Source: Camelus bactrianus (lineage: Eukaryota; Chordata; Mammalia; Artiodactyla; Camelidae). Taken from it: 64,000 nucleotides of DNA. The notes under the pieces are model-generated. The model was given only the letters and a program-made list of their open reading frames with translations, was not told the DNA's origin and searched no databases. Location of the stretch: assembly GCF_048773025.1 (NCBI RefSeq), contig NC_133541.1, forward strand, positions 14,147,412 to 14,211,411, given 5' to 3'. This document shows positions 1 to 12,519 of the stretch, piece after piece. Numbering within the stretch: the stretch's first letter is position 1; each line of letters starts with the position of its first letter. The position numbers were made by a program, and so were the translations under genes.

Positions 1-472
1 CCATGAGTGTGTACCGCTCTTTCAGTGGGAGACTTGCTCTGAACAGAGGAATAAGTCCTCTATTCACAAGAGGAACTTTATTCAAAGACCAAGTCCTCAT
101 ATTCTAAAACATCCCCGTAAAACTCACAAAGCGTAACTGCCTGTGCCTTGTATGACACACCCCACCCCGACACTGTGAGAATCTGTGTTTGATGCCTATG
201 GACTTTCCTTCCCTCAATTCAGGGTGTATTCTCTTCAGGCGAAGATGCCTGTGCCTGCCCGTACCCTCCCAGAACGATACTGAAGGGTTTTGCTGTGTGA
301 CTCCAAAGTCCTAAAGTTTCTTCAATCTTATCGGAATTTATGAGCTTATTTAAAGTGATTTGTCTGTGCAGAAGGCTGGTGTCCATGGTCCACCGTCCGT
401 GCAAAAGCCTTGGCTATCCTGCTTATCCTGGGATGGTCAAATCTTCGAGCTGAAGGAGATGATTTTCTGCTG

Positions 473-673
473 CAGGGGTCAGCAAATGTTCTCTGTAAAG
501 CTCCGGACAGCAAATCCTTGAGACTCTGCAGGTCACACAGCCTTTGTTGCAAATGCTCAGCTCTGCTAACTTGGAATAAAAGCAGCCATGGACAACATGT
601 AGACAAATGGTCTTGGCCGTGTTCCAATAAAACTTTATTTACAAAAACAGGGGCTGTAGTTTGCCAACCTCGG
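473..673 (-). mobile_element. hAT (Charlie-type) nonautonomous DNA transposon remnant
   Basis: The copy is bounded by a CAGGGGTCAGCAAA-type terminal repeat on the left and an imperfect inverse (TTTGCCAACCTCG) on the right. Between them is the typical 'ttccaataaaactttatttacaaaaacag' type core. The same element recurs near 25.5 kb and 53.9 kb. The exact family name is not settled. Transposase coding is absent, as expected for this class of short elements. Confidence 0.75.
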
Positions 674-1285
674 TTCTAGTGAAATGCTCTCCTTTCATAG
701 CTGAGGGAAGGGGTCTGGAAGGAGCAGCTTGATCGCTATCAGACGCTGGTTTGTTGTAGAAAAGGTCTAGAAGTCAGACCCCCAGGCTATCAGCAGTTTT
801 TCTACTATATTATACTTATTTCTATTTAATTTCCTTCTCCATCTCTTTTTAAAATTGTATAAGTTTAAACATTCAAAAAGAGGTAAAGAATAATGTAAAA
901 AACAGATGCATGTGACCATCACCAAGCCTAAGAAAACAAATTACAAATATGATTGAAGCTTTGTGCATCTCCTTCACAAGCCCTACCTCCTAGGTAACCA
1001 TTACCCTGACTTCGATGCTTGGCAGGCTCTTGCTAGTCCTCCTCCTCCTGTATATATATCTTAAAACAATGCGAACAATAATTTTAGAGATACGTTTTTT
1101 CCTCCAAGTAACAAAAGGTTAGAAACCTAAATTACCACTAGCAGAAAAATGGGCAAATTACATTTGGTAAAAGATCCAATTTTTCCCCCCTAAAATTCCA
1201 GATTAGAAACGTATTGTTTAAAAGAGAATTGGCAACAAGATACACATAGAACATTTTGTGAATCTAAGGCAACTTGTAAAGATAC
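674..1285. other. No recognised feature (AT-rich noncoding)
   Basis: AT-rich sequence with no long reading frame and no repeat I recognise. Short pyrimidine runs only. Confidence 0.5.
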
Positions 1286-1289
1286 GGGG

Positions 1290-1450
1290 CCAAATTTCCA
1301 GCTGAGTGACCTTGGGCAAGTTACTCACCCTCTCTGTGCCTCAATCTGTAACATTAGAAGGAAGAAGAATGTCCACCTCTTGGGGCTGCAGAGAGGGTTA
1401 AGGTATGTCACGTGCCCACAACAGTGTCTAGAATACAGTGTTAGCTCTTA
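1290..1450 (+). repeat. MIR SINE fragment
   Basis: Contains the MIR core 'gtgaccttgggcaagtta' followed by 'ctctctgtgcctca' and the diverged 3' part 'acagtgtctagaatacagtgttagctctta'. It is an ancient tRNA-derived SINE, highly diverged and without its tRNA head. Confidence 0.85.
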
Positions 1451-2069
1451 TTGCCTTTAACATCTGTAATTTAAAGTTTCAACTTTTAAGCTTTTATGTT
1501 AGGAATGAAGATAATGAAAAGATAACTGCAGATGTTACTTACTTAGATGGAGCTGCCAATTCTCCAGATGGAGAGCCGGCATACAGTTGGAAATGACTTT
1601 GATAAAGCAGGCGTGTTGTTGAAGGAAATATATGCTGAGGGACAAGAATTTAGTAAATAGCTATGAAAAGAGATAACATTAGTTACAATCCACAGATAGA
1701 CGCCGAGACGGGAATACAGCACTGGGAGTAGCTCAAGAGTGGAAACCAGGGATCCAGCTGCAGGCTTCACCGCGCGGGAGAAGGATCATCTCAGCCAGTT
1801 CCAGAACCTCTCCAAGCAGCATCCTTCCCTGTGAAATGTGGGTCACGACTGACCTACTGCTCAGGGTCAGGATGAGCAACAAAGGAGGCACCACTGTCAC
1901 TGTTGCTGTTGGGATTATTATGGGAACACGTCTAGTGGCAGAATGGCCCGGATGGGGTGGACTCAGTTTACGAAGTGAGTTTTCTTCAGAAATGATCCAG
2001 TTCTGTGAGAGAAAGTCATCATGATACTGAGATGCGGGAAGAGAAATGGGAACGGTTTAAGGAATCCTT

Positions 2070-2165
2070 TGTATTTTTTCTTTTTACTGGCAGTGCTGGG
2101 GATTGAACCCACATGACCTCATGCGTGCTAAGCATGCGCTTTACCACTGAGTGCTGACCCTCCCC
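2070..2165 (-). mobile_element. Camelid tRNA-derived SINE (Vic-1 type)
   Basis: Read on the minus strand it has a tRNA-like head (A-box-like region, then GGTTCAATCCCCAG-type B box) and an A-rich tail. A perfect 12-bp target site duplication, TAAGGAATCCTT, lies at 2058-2069 and 2166-2177. This shows retroposition through L1 machinery and gives exact ends. The family is typical of camelids and is the main clue to the host lineage. Confidence 0.9.
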
Positions 2166-2177
2166 TAAGGAATCCTT

Positions 2178-3770
2178 CTTTTTTGTCCCATGTTTTTCCT
2201 CTAAGTGTTCCACCTTAGTCCAAACTTCCCTAGAAAACATTTTTTGTTTGTTTCTTCGTTTCTGTTGTTAAAGAAAGGATGTGAAGAAACCAGAGGCACA
2301 AAAATGTTGCAAAGGATGACGATTAGTTTTGTGCTAAAAAGGCTCAGAAGGTTGGGATTGTTTGGCCCGGAGACAAGCAGGCTGAGGGAGGCTTAATGAT
2401 AATCTTTAGGCACATGGCAGGTCCTAATGTGGGGAACATGCTCCAGCTTTTCGTCAGTTTCGCAGAGGACAAAATTAGTGGACTTGGACTTGAATTAAAG
2501 AGGAGGGATTTCACATCTGTAACTGTGATCAAAAGTCACAGCGACCAGCGTTTTCAGGGGGCTACAAAGAGAGAATGGGAGTTGGCCTCGAGAGGTTTGA
2601 AGGAAAGCAAAAACAAAGGGACACCATTAAGATGTGCTTTTGAAGATCTCTTCCAGGCCAGTAGGGCTGCTGTTTGAATCTCACCCTAGGCCAAGAATGT
2701 AAAAATTAGTATAAGACGTCAGACCATTTTCTCATTTTCAGCGCAAACTGGTATTTTCTCACCGATAGCTGGGGTGTTTATCAAGTCCATCCGTTCCTGG
2801 AGCCCCTTTCTTCGTGCTTCTGTTCCTCCAGCTCCATCCTACGGTTAAACTTCCGGTTAAATCTGCCCCTGCGTGTTTCCGTCTACTTCTCTTTACTTCT
2901 GTTCCATCTCCTGGGACTCATCCTCCTGTCTCCTCTCTGAGTCACCTGTCTCCGTCCTCCATTGTCTAAGTTCACCGAGCGGCACGTAATTGTTTTTCAT
3001 TTTTTTTTAATTTCTGTTTCTAGAACTCCAGAATCAAGAGACACCTTGACAGCATCTGTAATCATCTACCGTCACAGGCATTTACATTTTGTGCTCCAGA
3101 CGCCCACATTCCTAAGAAGCATTTGTGACATGTATTTCCTATCTATGAAAACGCACAGGGTCAGCCTTTTCATCAAAATATAATTAAAGTTCATTCTCAA
3201 ATTATAACACTTATGGTACGGTATGATACACGCAGACGTTTGGAAGGCACTGCCGTGGGTCGCATCTGGCCTTCTGGTTTTTGTACCGCCTTGTGGGCAA
3301 AGAATGGCTTTTACGTTTTATAAACATTTGAAAAAAATACTAACTAGGAAGCAACACTTACAGTTGTAGCTTCAGTTCTCCTGCTCTTTAAAGTGATGAA
3401 ACCATGTGGCAAAATAGAGAAAAAGCATATAAAGGTGTGCAAGGAGGGAAGTCCTGCCTCATGTCTGGCAAGAAATTGATCTGTCCAGAAGTGGAAATTC
3501 ACATGTAGGAGGATTAAGTGATAATTCTCACAATGTGTTCACAGTAAGCGCTCACAATGTGTGCATATGAATTTAATAAAGTGCTTTCCTATGACATATA
3601 TGCTGTGTGTGCTGTGTGTGTGACCATATTATAATGCAGGATATATAAACATGTGATTTTTATACTACAGCTTACAATGGACCAGGAGATTTGCATCTCA
3701 AGACACAAAGCTATTTTGTTACAATCTCCTCTCCCATCCTACACATTAGTACATCATACAACAATCTATT
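2178..3770. other. No recognised gene; mostly unique AT-rich sequence
   Basis: No reading frame above about 90 codons and no repeat I can name with confidence. A short TG-rich stretch occurs near 3600-3625. Confidence 0.5.
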
Positions 3771-3779
3771 TCCAGGACA

Positions 3780-3890
3780 ACACTACTTGAACTCCCATTA
3801 GGTACCAGGCACTGTGTTGGGTGCTGACGATGCAAAGAAAAGTGTAGCCTGGTCCCTGGCCTTAGGAGATGGCAGTGAATGAACTAGTGC
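3780..3890 (+). repeat. L2-like LINE 3' fragment
   Basis: Shows the L2/MIR-type end motif 'aggtaccaggcactgtgttgggtgctg' in diverged form, followed by 'tggtccctggcctt'. Short and old. Confidence 0.6.
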
Positions 3891-4039
3891 AAATCGTATC
3901 TTCTAAAGCCTTGTTTTCTGCTATCAAAACTATAGGCATATGACCCAGCAATTCCACGTTTAGGTACATACTCCATGATTCTAATCATGATTCTAAACAT
4001 TCTAAGTTCTGCTGGTTCTCCTTGAGTTTAAACTAGCAG

Positions 4040-4565
4040 TTTGATAGTGTGGGGGAGTGTAAAAATGGCCACAAGTTCTGTCCCTCCCCACATCTGTGCC
4101 CTTGCTGTATGAACGTGTGTCCTCCCATCAAGAGAGGAAGTCTGTTTCTCCATCTCTTGAGTCTGAGCTGAACTTGTGGCTTTCTTTGATCAACAGCACG
4201 CGGTGGAAATAATCTGTGTCAGTTCTGATCCTAAGACGCAAGAGGCCTTGCAACTTTTGCTCTCTCTCTCTCTTCCTACGCCAGCCGGAGCTAACCGCCT
4301 GCAAGATGAGATGCCACGTGGAAGACAACCATGGTGCCCCAGTCAAAAACCAGCCAACTGCCAGACATGTGAATGAGGCGAGCGGGGGAGAGCCAGCCTC
4401 CAGAGGACCCACCCATCAACCTCAAACCAGCAGCTGATCACAGATACATGTGTGACTGTAGCGGAGAACACAGAAGAATCACCCAGCTGAGCCCAGACCA
4501 AATTACTGACCCATGTCCTTGTGAACTAAATAAAGAACTGGGCTTAGATGGCACTCCATTTTGAG
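4040..4565 (+). mobile_element. LTR fossil, MaLR/ERVL type (MLT-like)
   Basis: The segment has the organisation of a solitary mammalian MaLR-type LTR: a 'gcccttgctgt' block, a central 'agacatgtgaatgaggc' block and an 'agctgagcccagacc' block before an 'aaataaagaa' poly(A)-signal-like motif near 4530. It carries no internal viral genes. Similarity is by memory of the family pattern; the age is probably older than the camelid lineage. Confidence 0.55.
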
Positions 4566-5137
4566 ATAATTTGCTCTGCAGCAAACGTTTGACTGAAGAC
4601 AGATCACCATCTTAACCGATGTCTCTTTAATTTGCCTAATTCAATTAAACATCTTTTTAATGCAATCACGTGTATACGAGTTATTTGCTTTCTAATTTGA
4701 ACTTGAAGTCTTTGATTTTTTTTTTAAATATTGTAACTCACAAACCTCACGGGTGGGGCAGGCTTTGTTGTTGTTTTCCTGCATTTTTCTTAGGAACCAC
4801 ATTGAGCATCACAAAGGCTTGTATTTTTCAGGGTCCAAAGCAAAGCAACTACAAAAACAAACCCTTGAAATTTTCCAACCCTTGACGAAACATTGTGACA
4901 TCTGGTTTCTTGAAGTGTCTTAATGAAAATCAGCTCTAAAGGCAGAGAAAAGCTCAAAGTCTCAAGAAAGAAGAAATAGACTTTAGCCCATAGCCTCATC
5001 TACTACCTGTTCAAACACATGACTGCAGGCATGGTTAAGTAATTTAAAATGAAAGGTAATTCTCTCTCATTCAGCTAAAGAGAAATCATTCTAAACATTT
5101 TCTGTGTTTTTGGACAGTAATTAAAAGGAGTATTTTA

Positions 5138-5305
5138 TTTTATTTTATTTTAAAATTTTTTTTGAATTTTTTTTGGGGGGTGAGAGAGGGAGGTAATTAG
5201 GGTTATTTATTTATTTTTAGCTTTGGAGGAGGTACTGGGGCTTGAGCCAAGGACCTCATATATCCTAAACATGTGCTCTACCACTTGAGCTATCCCCTCC
5301 CCTAC
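5138..5305 (-). mobile_element. Camelid tRNA-derived SINE (Vic-1 type)
   Basis: Minus-strand copy with a T-rich (reverse A-tail) left side, a 'gaggtaattaggg' body and the tRNA-like head at the right. A perfect 15-bp duplication, AAAAGGAGTATTTTA, lies at 5123-5137 and 5306-5320. The tail is an expanded TTTTA/T-rich run. Confidence 0.9.
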
Positions 5306-5699
5306 AAAAGGAGTATTTTAGGGGATTGGTCCCTATGCCAGAATATGAAAGTTAGAGTCATTTTTCCACCATACAGCAGTAATGTTGGGCATAAGTGCCT
5401 CATTTGTTTTATGATATTTGTAATAAATGGATAAATCGGAAAATCACAATTGCATTTCCCAAATGGCATGGGCAAAAGCCATTATGACTGGCAAGAAATT
5501 TGGAGGAGGGGGGAAGTTTCTTTCAAAAATAAAACCCCAAAACAGAAGACAGCTGTTTTTAAACACGTGAAGTGCAGAAAGATAAATTCCACCCTAACCA
5601 TTGTTTCACAAAGTGCAATAACTTCCCAAGGGTCTGTTGTGACTGTAAATGCTTTTGCCCTCGTTAGGAAACTGTAGTATCTCCTCATAAAGTCTGCTT

Positions 5700-6480
5700 T
5701 TAATTTTCATCAAAACCTGGAGGCAAAAATGAAAAATATGTAGCCCTCTTCTTTGGAATTTTAAAATGATTTATTTTGGCCAGTGTGGAGAATATTTCCA
5801 CATGGACAGCGTTACTCTCCCTGTCATAGAACAACCTGGACTGAGACGTATTTTGAAAAGCCAGCCAAAAAGCCAGTTTCACAAGAAACACATGAGATAC
5901 TTGTGCCAATCTGTTGCATGTTAATGTGAGGACAGCAATTGCTCTGTGTGTGTGTGACCTTTTAATAAATATCCCAGAGCCTCTCATTGAAAAAAACACT
6001 CTTTCATGCTGACCCTTTAACAAGAGAACTGAGCAAAATCTCACAGCGAATTAGAGAGTCAATAAAGTCATTAAAAATAAACTGTCGGATTATGAGATGC
6101 TCTTTTTTCCTCATTTTTGCTCTTTTGGTAAATGTTATTCTGACCCTTATTTTAAGTTGTCTTACTCTTTTGACCAGATGAGTTATGACTAATGACTTAT
6201 CACTAAATGTGACCCCCGTGGAACTCTATGGCTTTATAGATGCCTCTTGAGAATAACAAACATCAATGGAGATAGTTTGTTATACATCCGAGTGGAAATA
6301 AAATGAAAATTATTCTCAGTCTACTTGTGTTTATGTCTTTTTGGCTACTGGCTGCTTGCCAAAAGCCCTTGGTCAGCCTGTGTAAAACACTATTTATTCA
6401 AAGTAATGAGCACTCCTTGTTACCCCAAATTTTAACTTCTCACTGTTTAGAGGCATTAAAATAAGCAGACGATGGAATGC
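5700..6480. other. Repeat-poor AT-rich block, possible noncoding regulatory DNA
   Basis: No recognisable interspersed repeat and no credible coding frame. The sequence is AT-rich with several TAATGA/TCATTA-like motifs and GATA-like words. It could be a conserved noncoding element, but nothing in a single sequence proves this. Confidence 0.3.
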
Positions 6481-7879
6481 TTGTGATAGATTCTGCATCA
6501 TGACCTAACGATTGTGCAACACACTTCCTCCAGCAAACGTTTTCCCCCCAAGTTCATCACTTAGAGTGACGCCACCCCTCTTTGGGAGAGAGCCCCGGGA
6601 GCCCCGAGTCAAGGGCCTCCTCTCTGACCTATGACCCAGGCACGAAGCAGATCTCTGTGGGAAACTGCTGTGGGTGATGGCATCCTCTATTTCAAGGTTT
6701 TGAAAAACAAATAAGGAGAATTTAGGATGCAGGCTTCTGCAAAAAGTGAAGTGGGAGGCTGTCAGGGGTGCTGGTATAATTGCTCATTTGGGGAGATTTT
6801 TCACAAAGAGTGTCTCTGGGGTCCTGGGATCCCCACAGCACCTAAAGGACTTCTGTTCTGGCCACAAACAGGGAACACAGGATCCAATGATCCAATACTC
6901 TTTTTGGACCTGTCTGTGCTTTCCCCGTTTTAGTCTATTTTAGGTAGCTGGTTACATGATCATATAAACAGCTACGAAAGCCCCAGAATGAAGTATGCAG
7001 TTGCATTCATCTGGGAAAACTTTTATTGCATGCCTACCGTGTGGAGGGCTTTGTCCTGGGTCCTGAATGTAAATTGCGGTCTTTGCTGTCCGTACACAGA
7101 GCCCGAGTTCCCTTTGGGACGGGGCGGGCGTGCACGTACACACAGATGCCAGGGAAATCCCTTCTGGCCTGCGATTCACAAAATCCACACAGAGTTAGGA
7201 AGCCCCTGCTGGAGGATGCAAGTTACAATTTAAGGACGCTCTTGCTGCAAATGTATTCAAACGACGTTCCAGACATTATAACATGAAAGGTACATGAATG
7301 TGGGGGACCGCCGTGGAATCACTTTTGGGTTCAACTGTCCAGTTGTTCCAATTTATAGGGAGACGTTCTTTAGAACAAGCTAAGCAGGGGTGTAGGGCTG
7401 GCTCCTCCTCGAGCTGGTTGAGACAGAATTATAACCTATTTGGCCTTTTGTTTTCTTCTAGCTATTTCAATCGTCATAGCAGGTGGAAGTGAACTGGGGA
7501 AATCAGAGCTTCTTCTGATTTAACACTGGTTTCTGACTCTAGCATTCTTCTTTCAGAACTTTGGGTGGGTCACAGATTTCTTAAGCTTCAGTTTATCTGG
7601 AGATAGAGCATGGATTTCCTTCTTAGGTAGACTCCTCAGTATTACAAAACAGGGCAATTCCAGGCCCACTACTGTCTAGTCTAAGGTCTGGACACTTGAC
7701 TGAGATCAGCTCATACAGAGGAACTGGCGGTAGAAGCGGGGTCACAGGGATAGAGTAGCAGGTTCCAGCCCTTCTGCCTTCATGGGGGCAACAACCCTTT
7801 TTTTCTTGATCCCAAGCTCCCCAAAGTTACTGACCTTGAGCAATATCCTCCAGGCTGTGTGTAGGGCGTCTTTAGGTTG

Positions 7880-7985
7880 GGGGACCAGCTGTCCTGGTTT
7901 TTCCAGGACTGTCCCAGTTTCAGTCCTGAAAGTTCCATGCATTCCAGGAATGGCCCCCAGTCCTGGGGAAATCAGGAGAGCTAGC
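7880..7985 (+). mobile_element. MER53-like palindromic DNA transposon remnant
   Basis: Contains 'accagctgtcctggtttttc' and later a reverse-like 'ggaatggcccccagtcctgg', giving the 'cctggga / tcccagg' palindromic look of MER53-type miniature elements. Diverged. Confidence 0.5.
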
Positions 7986-8050
7986 CCACTCTCAGCTCTA
8001 AGAGAAATACTGAGCACAGAATGGTTCTGTAGTCAAAAAACTTTAGAAAC

Positions 8051-8165
8051 TGGGGGTAGGGTATAGCTCAGTGGTAGAGTGCGTGCTTACCATGCATGCA
8101 GTCCTGGGTTCAATCATCAGTACCTCCATTTAAAAATAAAAGAAAACAAAACCAAACCAAAAAAT
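8051..8165 (+). mobile_element. Camelid tRNA-derived SINE (Vic-1 type)
   Basis: Plus-strand head 'ggtatagctcagtggtagag' contains the A box. 'GGGTTCAATCATC' is a B box altered from the usual GGTTCAATCCC. An A-rich tail with CAAAACC units follows. No clean target site duplication is visible, so this copy is likely older than those with perfect duplications. Confidence 0.88.
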
Positions 8166-8609
8166 GTGAGAAATGGCTTCCTACGGTTTTCACCTTTCCT
8201 TTTAGAGATATAAAAGAGAATACACGGAGGCACTTGATGAGTTCTTCAGCAAGTACACCTGTTAAAACTTATTGTTACCCAAACATACAGCTACGGACCC
8301 CTTGGAAACATCTGTTGATGATAACTTGGAAAATACTCTTATGGTTCTGCTGATACTGTGATTTATAAGAAGAAATACATTTCTTATGTATATTTGGTCT
8401 TCATCCAGGGTTCCTGGTTCATAGCTCCCAAAACCCTTGGAATTTCCTGAGTGATAAGAGCAAAGAAAGTATCTTTTGTCATCCTATTTGGCCTCTTTCC
8501 CTCAGTTTGTGAAATAATTTCAGTGCCATAAGGGCAACATGGGCGTCTTATTATTCATAATAAGCCCCTTTCCAGCACAACTGGGTTTACGTTAATAAGG
8601 TAAGTTTTG

Positions 8610-9210
8610 GAGAGCACATAAGGATGGGGGCTGGTTGCCAGGAAAACTAACCATGAATAAAGGGTTGGAACTTTCTCTCCCACCCTGATTTCTGAGGAGG
8701 GCAGAAGGACTAGATGTTGAATCCATCATCAGTGGCCAATGATTTAATCGATCATGCCTATAAAGAAGGCTCCATAAAAATCCAAAAAGACGGGGCTCAG
8801 AGAGCTTCTGAGTTGTTGAGACATCATGGAAGCTCTGAGTCCTTTCCCCCTATTTTGTCCCGTGCATCTCTTCCATCTGGTTGTTCCTGAATTGTATCCT
8901 TTTATAGTAAACTGATGATCTAGTAAGTAAAATGTGTCTCTGAGTTCTGTAAGCTGCACTACCAAATTAATTGAACACAAGGAGGGGGTTGTTGGAACCT
9001 CTGATCTACAGCTGGTCAAGCAGAAGCCCAGGTGATGATCTGGACTTGCTTTTGGTGCCTGAAGTGGGGGCAGTCCTGTGGGACTGAGCGCTTAACCTGT
9101 GGGATCTGACAGTGTCTCCTGATGGAGAGTGTCAGAATTGAGCTGAATTGCTGGACAGCCAGCTGGTGTTCGAAGACTGCTTGGTGATATCGTGGTGATA
9201 TGAGAAGACA
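8610..9210 (+). mobile_element. LTR fossil, ERVL-like (family not resolved)
   Basis: A solitary LTR-like block that matches a common placental LTR pattern: 'caatgatttaatcgatcatg', 'ctccataaaaatccaaaaag', 'gcatctcttccatctgg' and 'gaagtgggggcagtc'. A poly(A)-signal-like motif lies near 8905 in the plus direction. No viral coding region is seen. It is broken and old. Confidence 0.65.
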
Positions 9211-9214
9211 ACCC

Positions 9215-10225
9215 CAAACCCATCACTGAAGTTGGAAACACAATTTTCAGCTGTCCTTTTTAATCTTGTGCAGTAATAAACATGTTGGGCTGCGTTTTCT
9301 ATTAAGCAAGTTTTGGCTTTCTGGAAGCATCTACTGACCTTCCCTATTCACTACAAGGGTGGAAGAGAAATGCGTTTCTGATTTCCAAAGTTCTGACTAA
9401 GAAGATGACTTTTCCTCAGTAAAAAAAAATTATTACAAGTGATGGTTAGAAGTCTCTAGAATCCTTTACAGACTGAATAGGCTTCTGTGCTCTGACTTGG
9501 GAAATTTCCCACTGCAGCCTTTTTGTGCCTGGGGTCTGAAATGTGATTGGCACACGGAAATATTTTTACTGGACAGAACTAACCTTCACTTATACTCTTG
9601 CTTCCATGGGGGAAATGGATTTTGAATTACAAACTTTTATAGCACAATTTGTTTAAAAATTAGAGACAACCTGTATTTATGTTTGAAGGTAGCTTGAGGT
9701 GAAAAAGGTTTTAAGGGTCTAAATTTTATGGTTTAGAACATGTCTTTATATTCCCCATCAAAATAGTTCTGTTTGAGATGATGTTTTAACCTTCTGAGAA
9801 GCGACGAATCATGTCTTAGAATTTCAGGATGTTGGAATATGATGTATTTTCAAACAATGGCAGCCGGTGTTATCCTGTTAGTGGGACCAGGTACCTCAGG
9901 AATCATCTAATTATATGAGCACATTGAGACCCAAGAAGATGAAGCTGTTTATCCCCGCAAAAGTCAGGATGGAGGCTAGAATCTGAGTCTGATGAATTCT
10001 AATCATACTTTATCTCGAGTCTTCAGATTATTTCTTCTTCTGAGAAAATGTGAGATGGGAGCTCAATTCCAAGTCCTTGGGAGAGAGTACAGGCTTTTCC
10101 CCTCCCCCTTTGAATACCTAGCAAATGGCATTATATTTTCTATCAACCAGTTTTACAGAATCAAATCAGACTTCTTGAAGTTTTACTCTTTCAGCAGCCA
10201 TATCATTTGTGGCTCCTCGGAACTC
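9215..10225. other. No recognised feature
   Basis: AT-rich noncoding sequence. The 106-codon frame starting near 9992 shows no known motif and is most likely chance. Confidence 0.45.
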
Positions 10226-10229
10226 TGTG

Positions 10230-10700
10230 ATGGCGATTACCTGAAGGGTGTTTATTCGGGCGAGTTTTTGACATGGACACCTGTACAAAAGGGAGGGAGG
10301 ACACAGGATTAAGTGAGGGAAGCTGAGCTGGGATGCAGCCTGACTAAGGCGCTGACTCATCCCTCCAGGAGCTCTGAAAACAAAACAAGGTGGCCCTCAG
10401 AGTTGACACATCTTGGGGCAAGGGTCTCGGCCTTTATAACTCCCGTGAGTCAGTCACTGGATGCGGGTATTGCAAGAAGGGGATGTCACCCCGAGTGAAG
10501 ACTCTCCTTTTAGCCGTGGCAGTCCTCGTGGGGGCCACACGTCGGGAGTCTGGGCCCAGATAGCAGCTGGGGGCATGAGCTTTCATTCCTGGGGAGGCAA
10601 GGGAATGTCTGTCCTAAACACTGCAAGGCCCACCGTGGGACTCATCCCATCTCTCCAAGAGTCTTGCTTCCTCCCATGCAGGAGATTATTAGATTAAAAT
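10230..10700. mobile_element. Possible LTR fossil (unresolved ERVL/ERV-like)
   Basis: A GC-richer island in AT-rich surroundings with wording reminiscent of mammalian LTRs ('ctgactcatccctccaggagctctga', 'gtgaagactctcctttta'). The family cannot be fixed by eye. Confidence 0.3.
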
Positions 10701-10907
10701 GTTCTACACTGATTTCTGTGATGCATCGAGGAACATAGACTGAACCCAACACAGGAGTGGCTGGCTGCACAGCAGACTACTTTTTGAAACAAGCCCTGGA
10801 AAGATAGTAATAATCCTTTTAACGTCAGCCTTTTGGATGCTAAATTCTATTTACTTTGATAGGGTAGAGATGGTGGTAAGGAAGTCTGAATTTAAAAGGA
10901 ATGAGAA

Positions 10908-12155
10908 GAAAGGCAAAACATTCTCTGACGTAAATGGTAGCAATGTTTTCCTAGGTCAGTCTACCCAGGCAATAGAAATAAAAGCAAAAATAAACAAATG
11001 AGACCTAATTAAACTTTTATGCTAATGCACAGTAAAAAAAAAAAAAAACAAACCATAAACAAAATGAAAAGACAACCTACGGAATGGGAGAAAATATTTG
11101 CAAACGATGAGACTGGCAAGGGCTCAACCTCCGGAATATACAAACAGCTCAATCAACTCAATATCAACAACAACAAAAAAACAACAAACAACCCAATCCA
11201 AAAATGGGCAGAAGACCTAAAGAGACAGTTCTCCAATGAAGGCATGCAGATGGCCAACAGGCACAGGAAAAGACGCTCAATATTGCTAATTATCAGAGAA
11301 ATGCAAAACTACAATGAGGTCTCACCTCACGCCAGTCAGAATGGTGATCATTCAAAAGTCCACAAATGAAAAATCCTGGAGAGGCTGTGGAGAAAAGGGA
11401 CCCTCCTACACTGCTGGTGGGGATGTAATTTGGTGCAGTCACTATGGAGAACAGTATGTAGGTTCCTTAAAAAACTAAAAATAGACTTACCCTATGATCC
11501 AGCAGTCCCACTCCTGGGCATGTATCTGGAGAAAACTATTATTTAAAAAGACAAAATAGCGGCATTATTTACAGTAGCCAAGACATGGAAACAACCTGAA
11601 TGTCCATCGACGGATGACTGGATAAAGAAGTTGTGGGGTGTGTGTGTGTGTGTATATATGTATATATACATATATATATATATACCACAGTCATTACTGT
11701 GTATTACTCAGTCATAAAAAAGAATGAAATAATGCCATTTGTAGCAACATGGATGGACTTAGAGTTTATCATACTAAGTGAAGTAAGTCAGACAGAGAAA
11801 GACAAATATCATATGATATCATTTATCTGTGGAATCTAAAAAAATAATGCAAATGAACTTATTTACAAAACAAACAGACAGAGATAGAAAACAAGCTTAG
11901 GTTACCAAAGAGAAAGGGGGAGAGGGATAAATTAGGAGTTTGGGATTAACAGATATAAACTACTACATATAGAATAGATAAACAACGAGGTCCTACTGTA
12001 TAGCACAGGGAACTATATTCAAAAGCTTGTAATAACCTATAATGAAAAGAAATATGAAAAAAATACATATATATAAAATGAATCATTGTGCTGTATACTA
12101 GGAACTAACACAACATTGTAAATCAACTATACTTCAGTTTTAAAAAAAAAAGAAG
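10908..12155 (+). mobile_element. LINE-1 3' part: ORF2 C-terminus and 3'UTR (L1MA-like)
   Basis: Begins inside L1 ORF2 and runs to the poly(A) end. Translated pieces show typical ORF2 C-terminal wording, for example [21 protein letters not shown], and near 11700-11835 KKNEIMPFVATWMDLE and EVSQTEKDKYHMISF. The usual 3'UTR ends with 'caacattgtaaatcaactat'. It is 5'-truncated, has interrupting frame changes, and carries an internal TG/TA microsatellite (about 11636-11685). The tail is followed by a GGA repeat (about 12155-12176). It is a dead copy. Confidence 0.92.
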
Positions 12156-12354
12156 GAGGAGGAGGAGGAGGAGATAAAGACCATGTACCTGAAAATGGGC
12201 TGGTTGTATTTGACTGTTTCATTATTTTGCATATTTCCACACAATTACGTATTGTGCATCATCTATTTTAAAGTATCGCATGATGTAAGCATAAATTCCT
12301 GCTCCTGCCTTTGAGGGAGTCTTTGGAGCCCTGAAACTCAGGGCAAGGAAGGAG

Positions 12355-12475
12355 TAGTGGCTAGAGACAGCCCGGCCTCTAGAGCCAGACTGCCTGGTTC
12401 ACTGTCTCCAGTTCCACCACACACGGGTTATGTGACCATGGGCCTCAGGTTCCCGGGTGCTGCCTTAGAAGATGG
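12355..12475 (+). repeat. MIR SINE fragment
   Basis: MIR 5' half: 'tctagagccagactgcctgg' followed by a diverged 'gttatgtgaccatgggcctc'. An L1 inserted a little downstream (12520). Confidence 0.75.
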
Positions 12476-12519
12476 TTGGAGAGTTTCACTCCAGGGCACT
12501 GCTCAAAATACACAACCTC

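Noticed and set aside
5700-6044. 114-codon minus-strand frame
   Set aside because: No known motif, no promoter or splice context, AT-driven composition.
11019-11839. Open frames of 116 and 68 codons
   Set aside because: They are pieces of L1 ORF2, not host genes.
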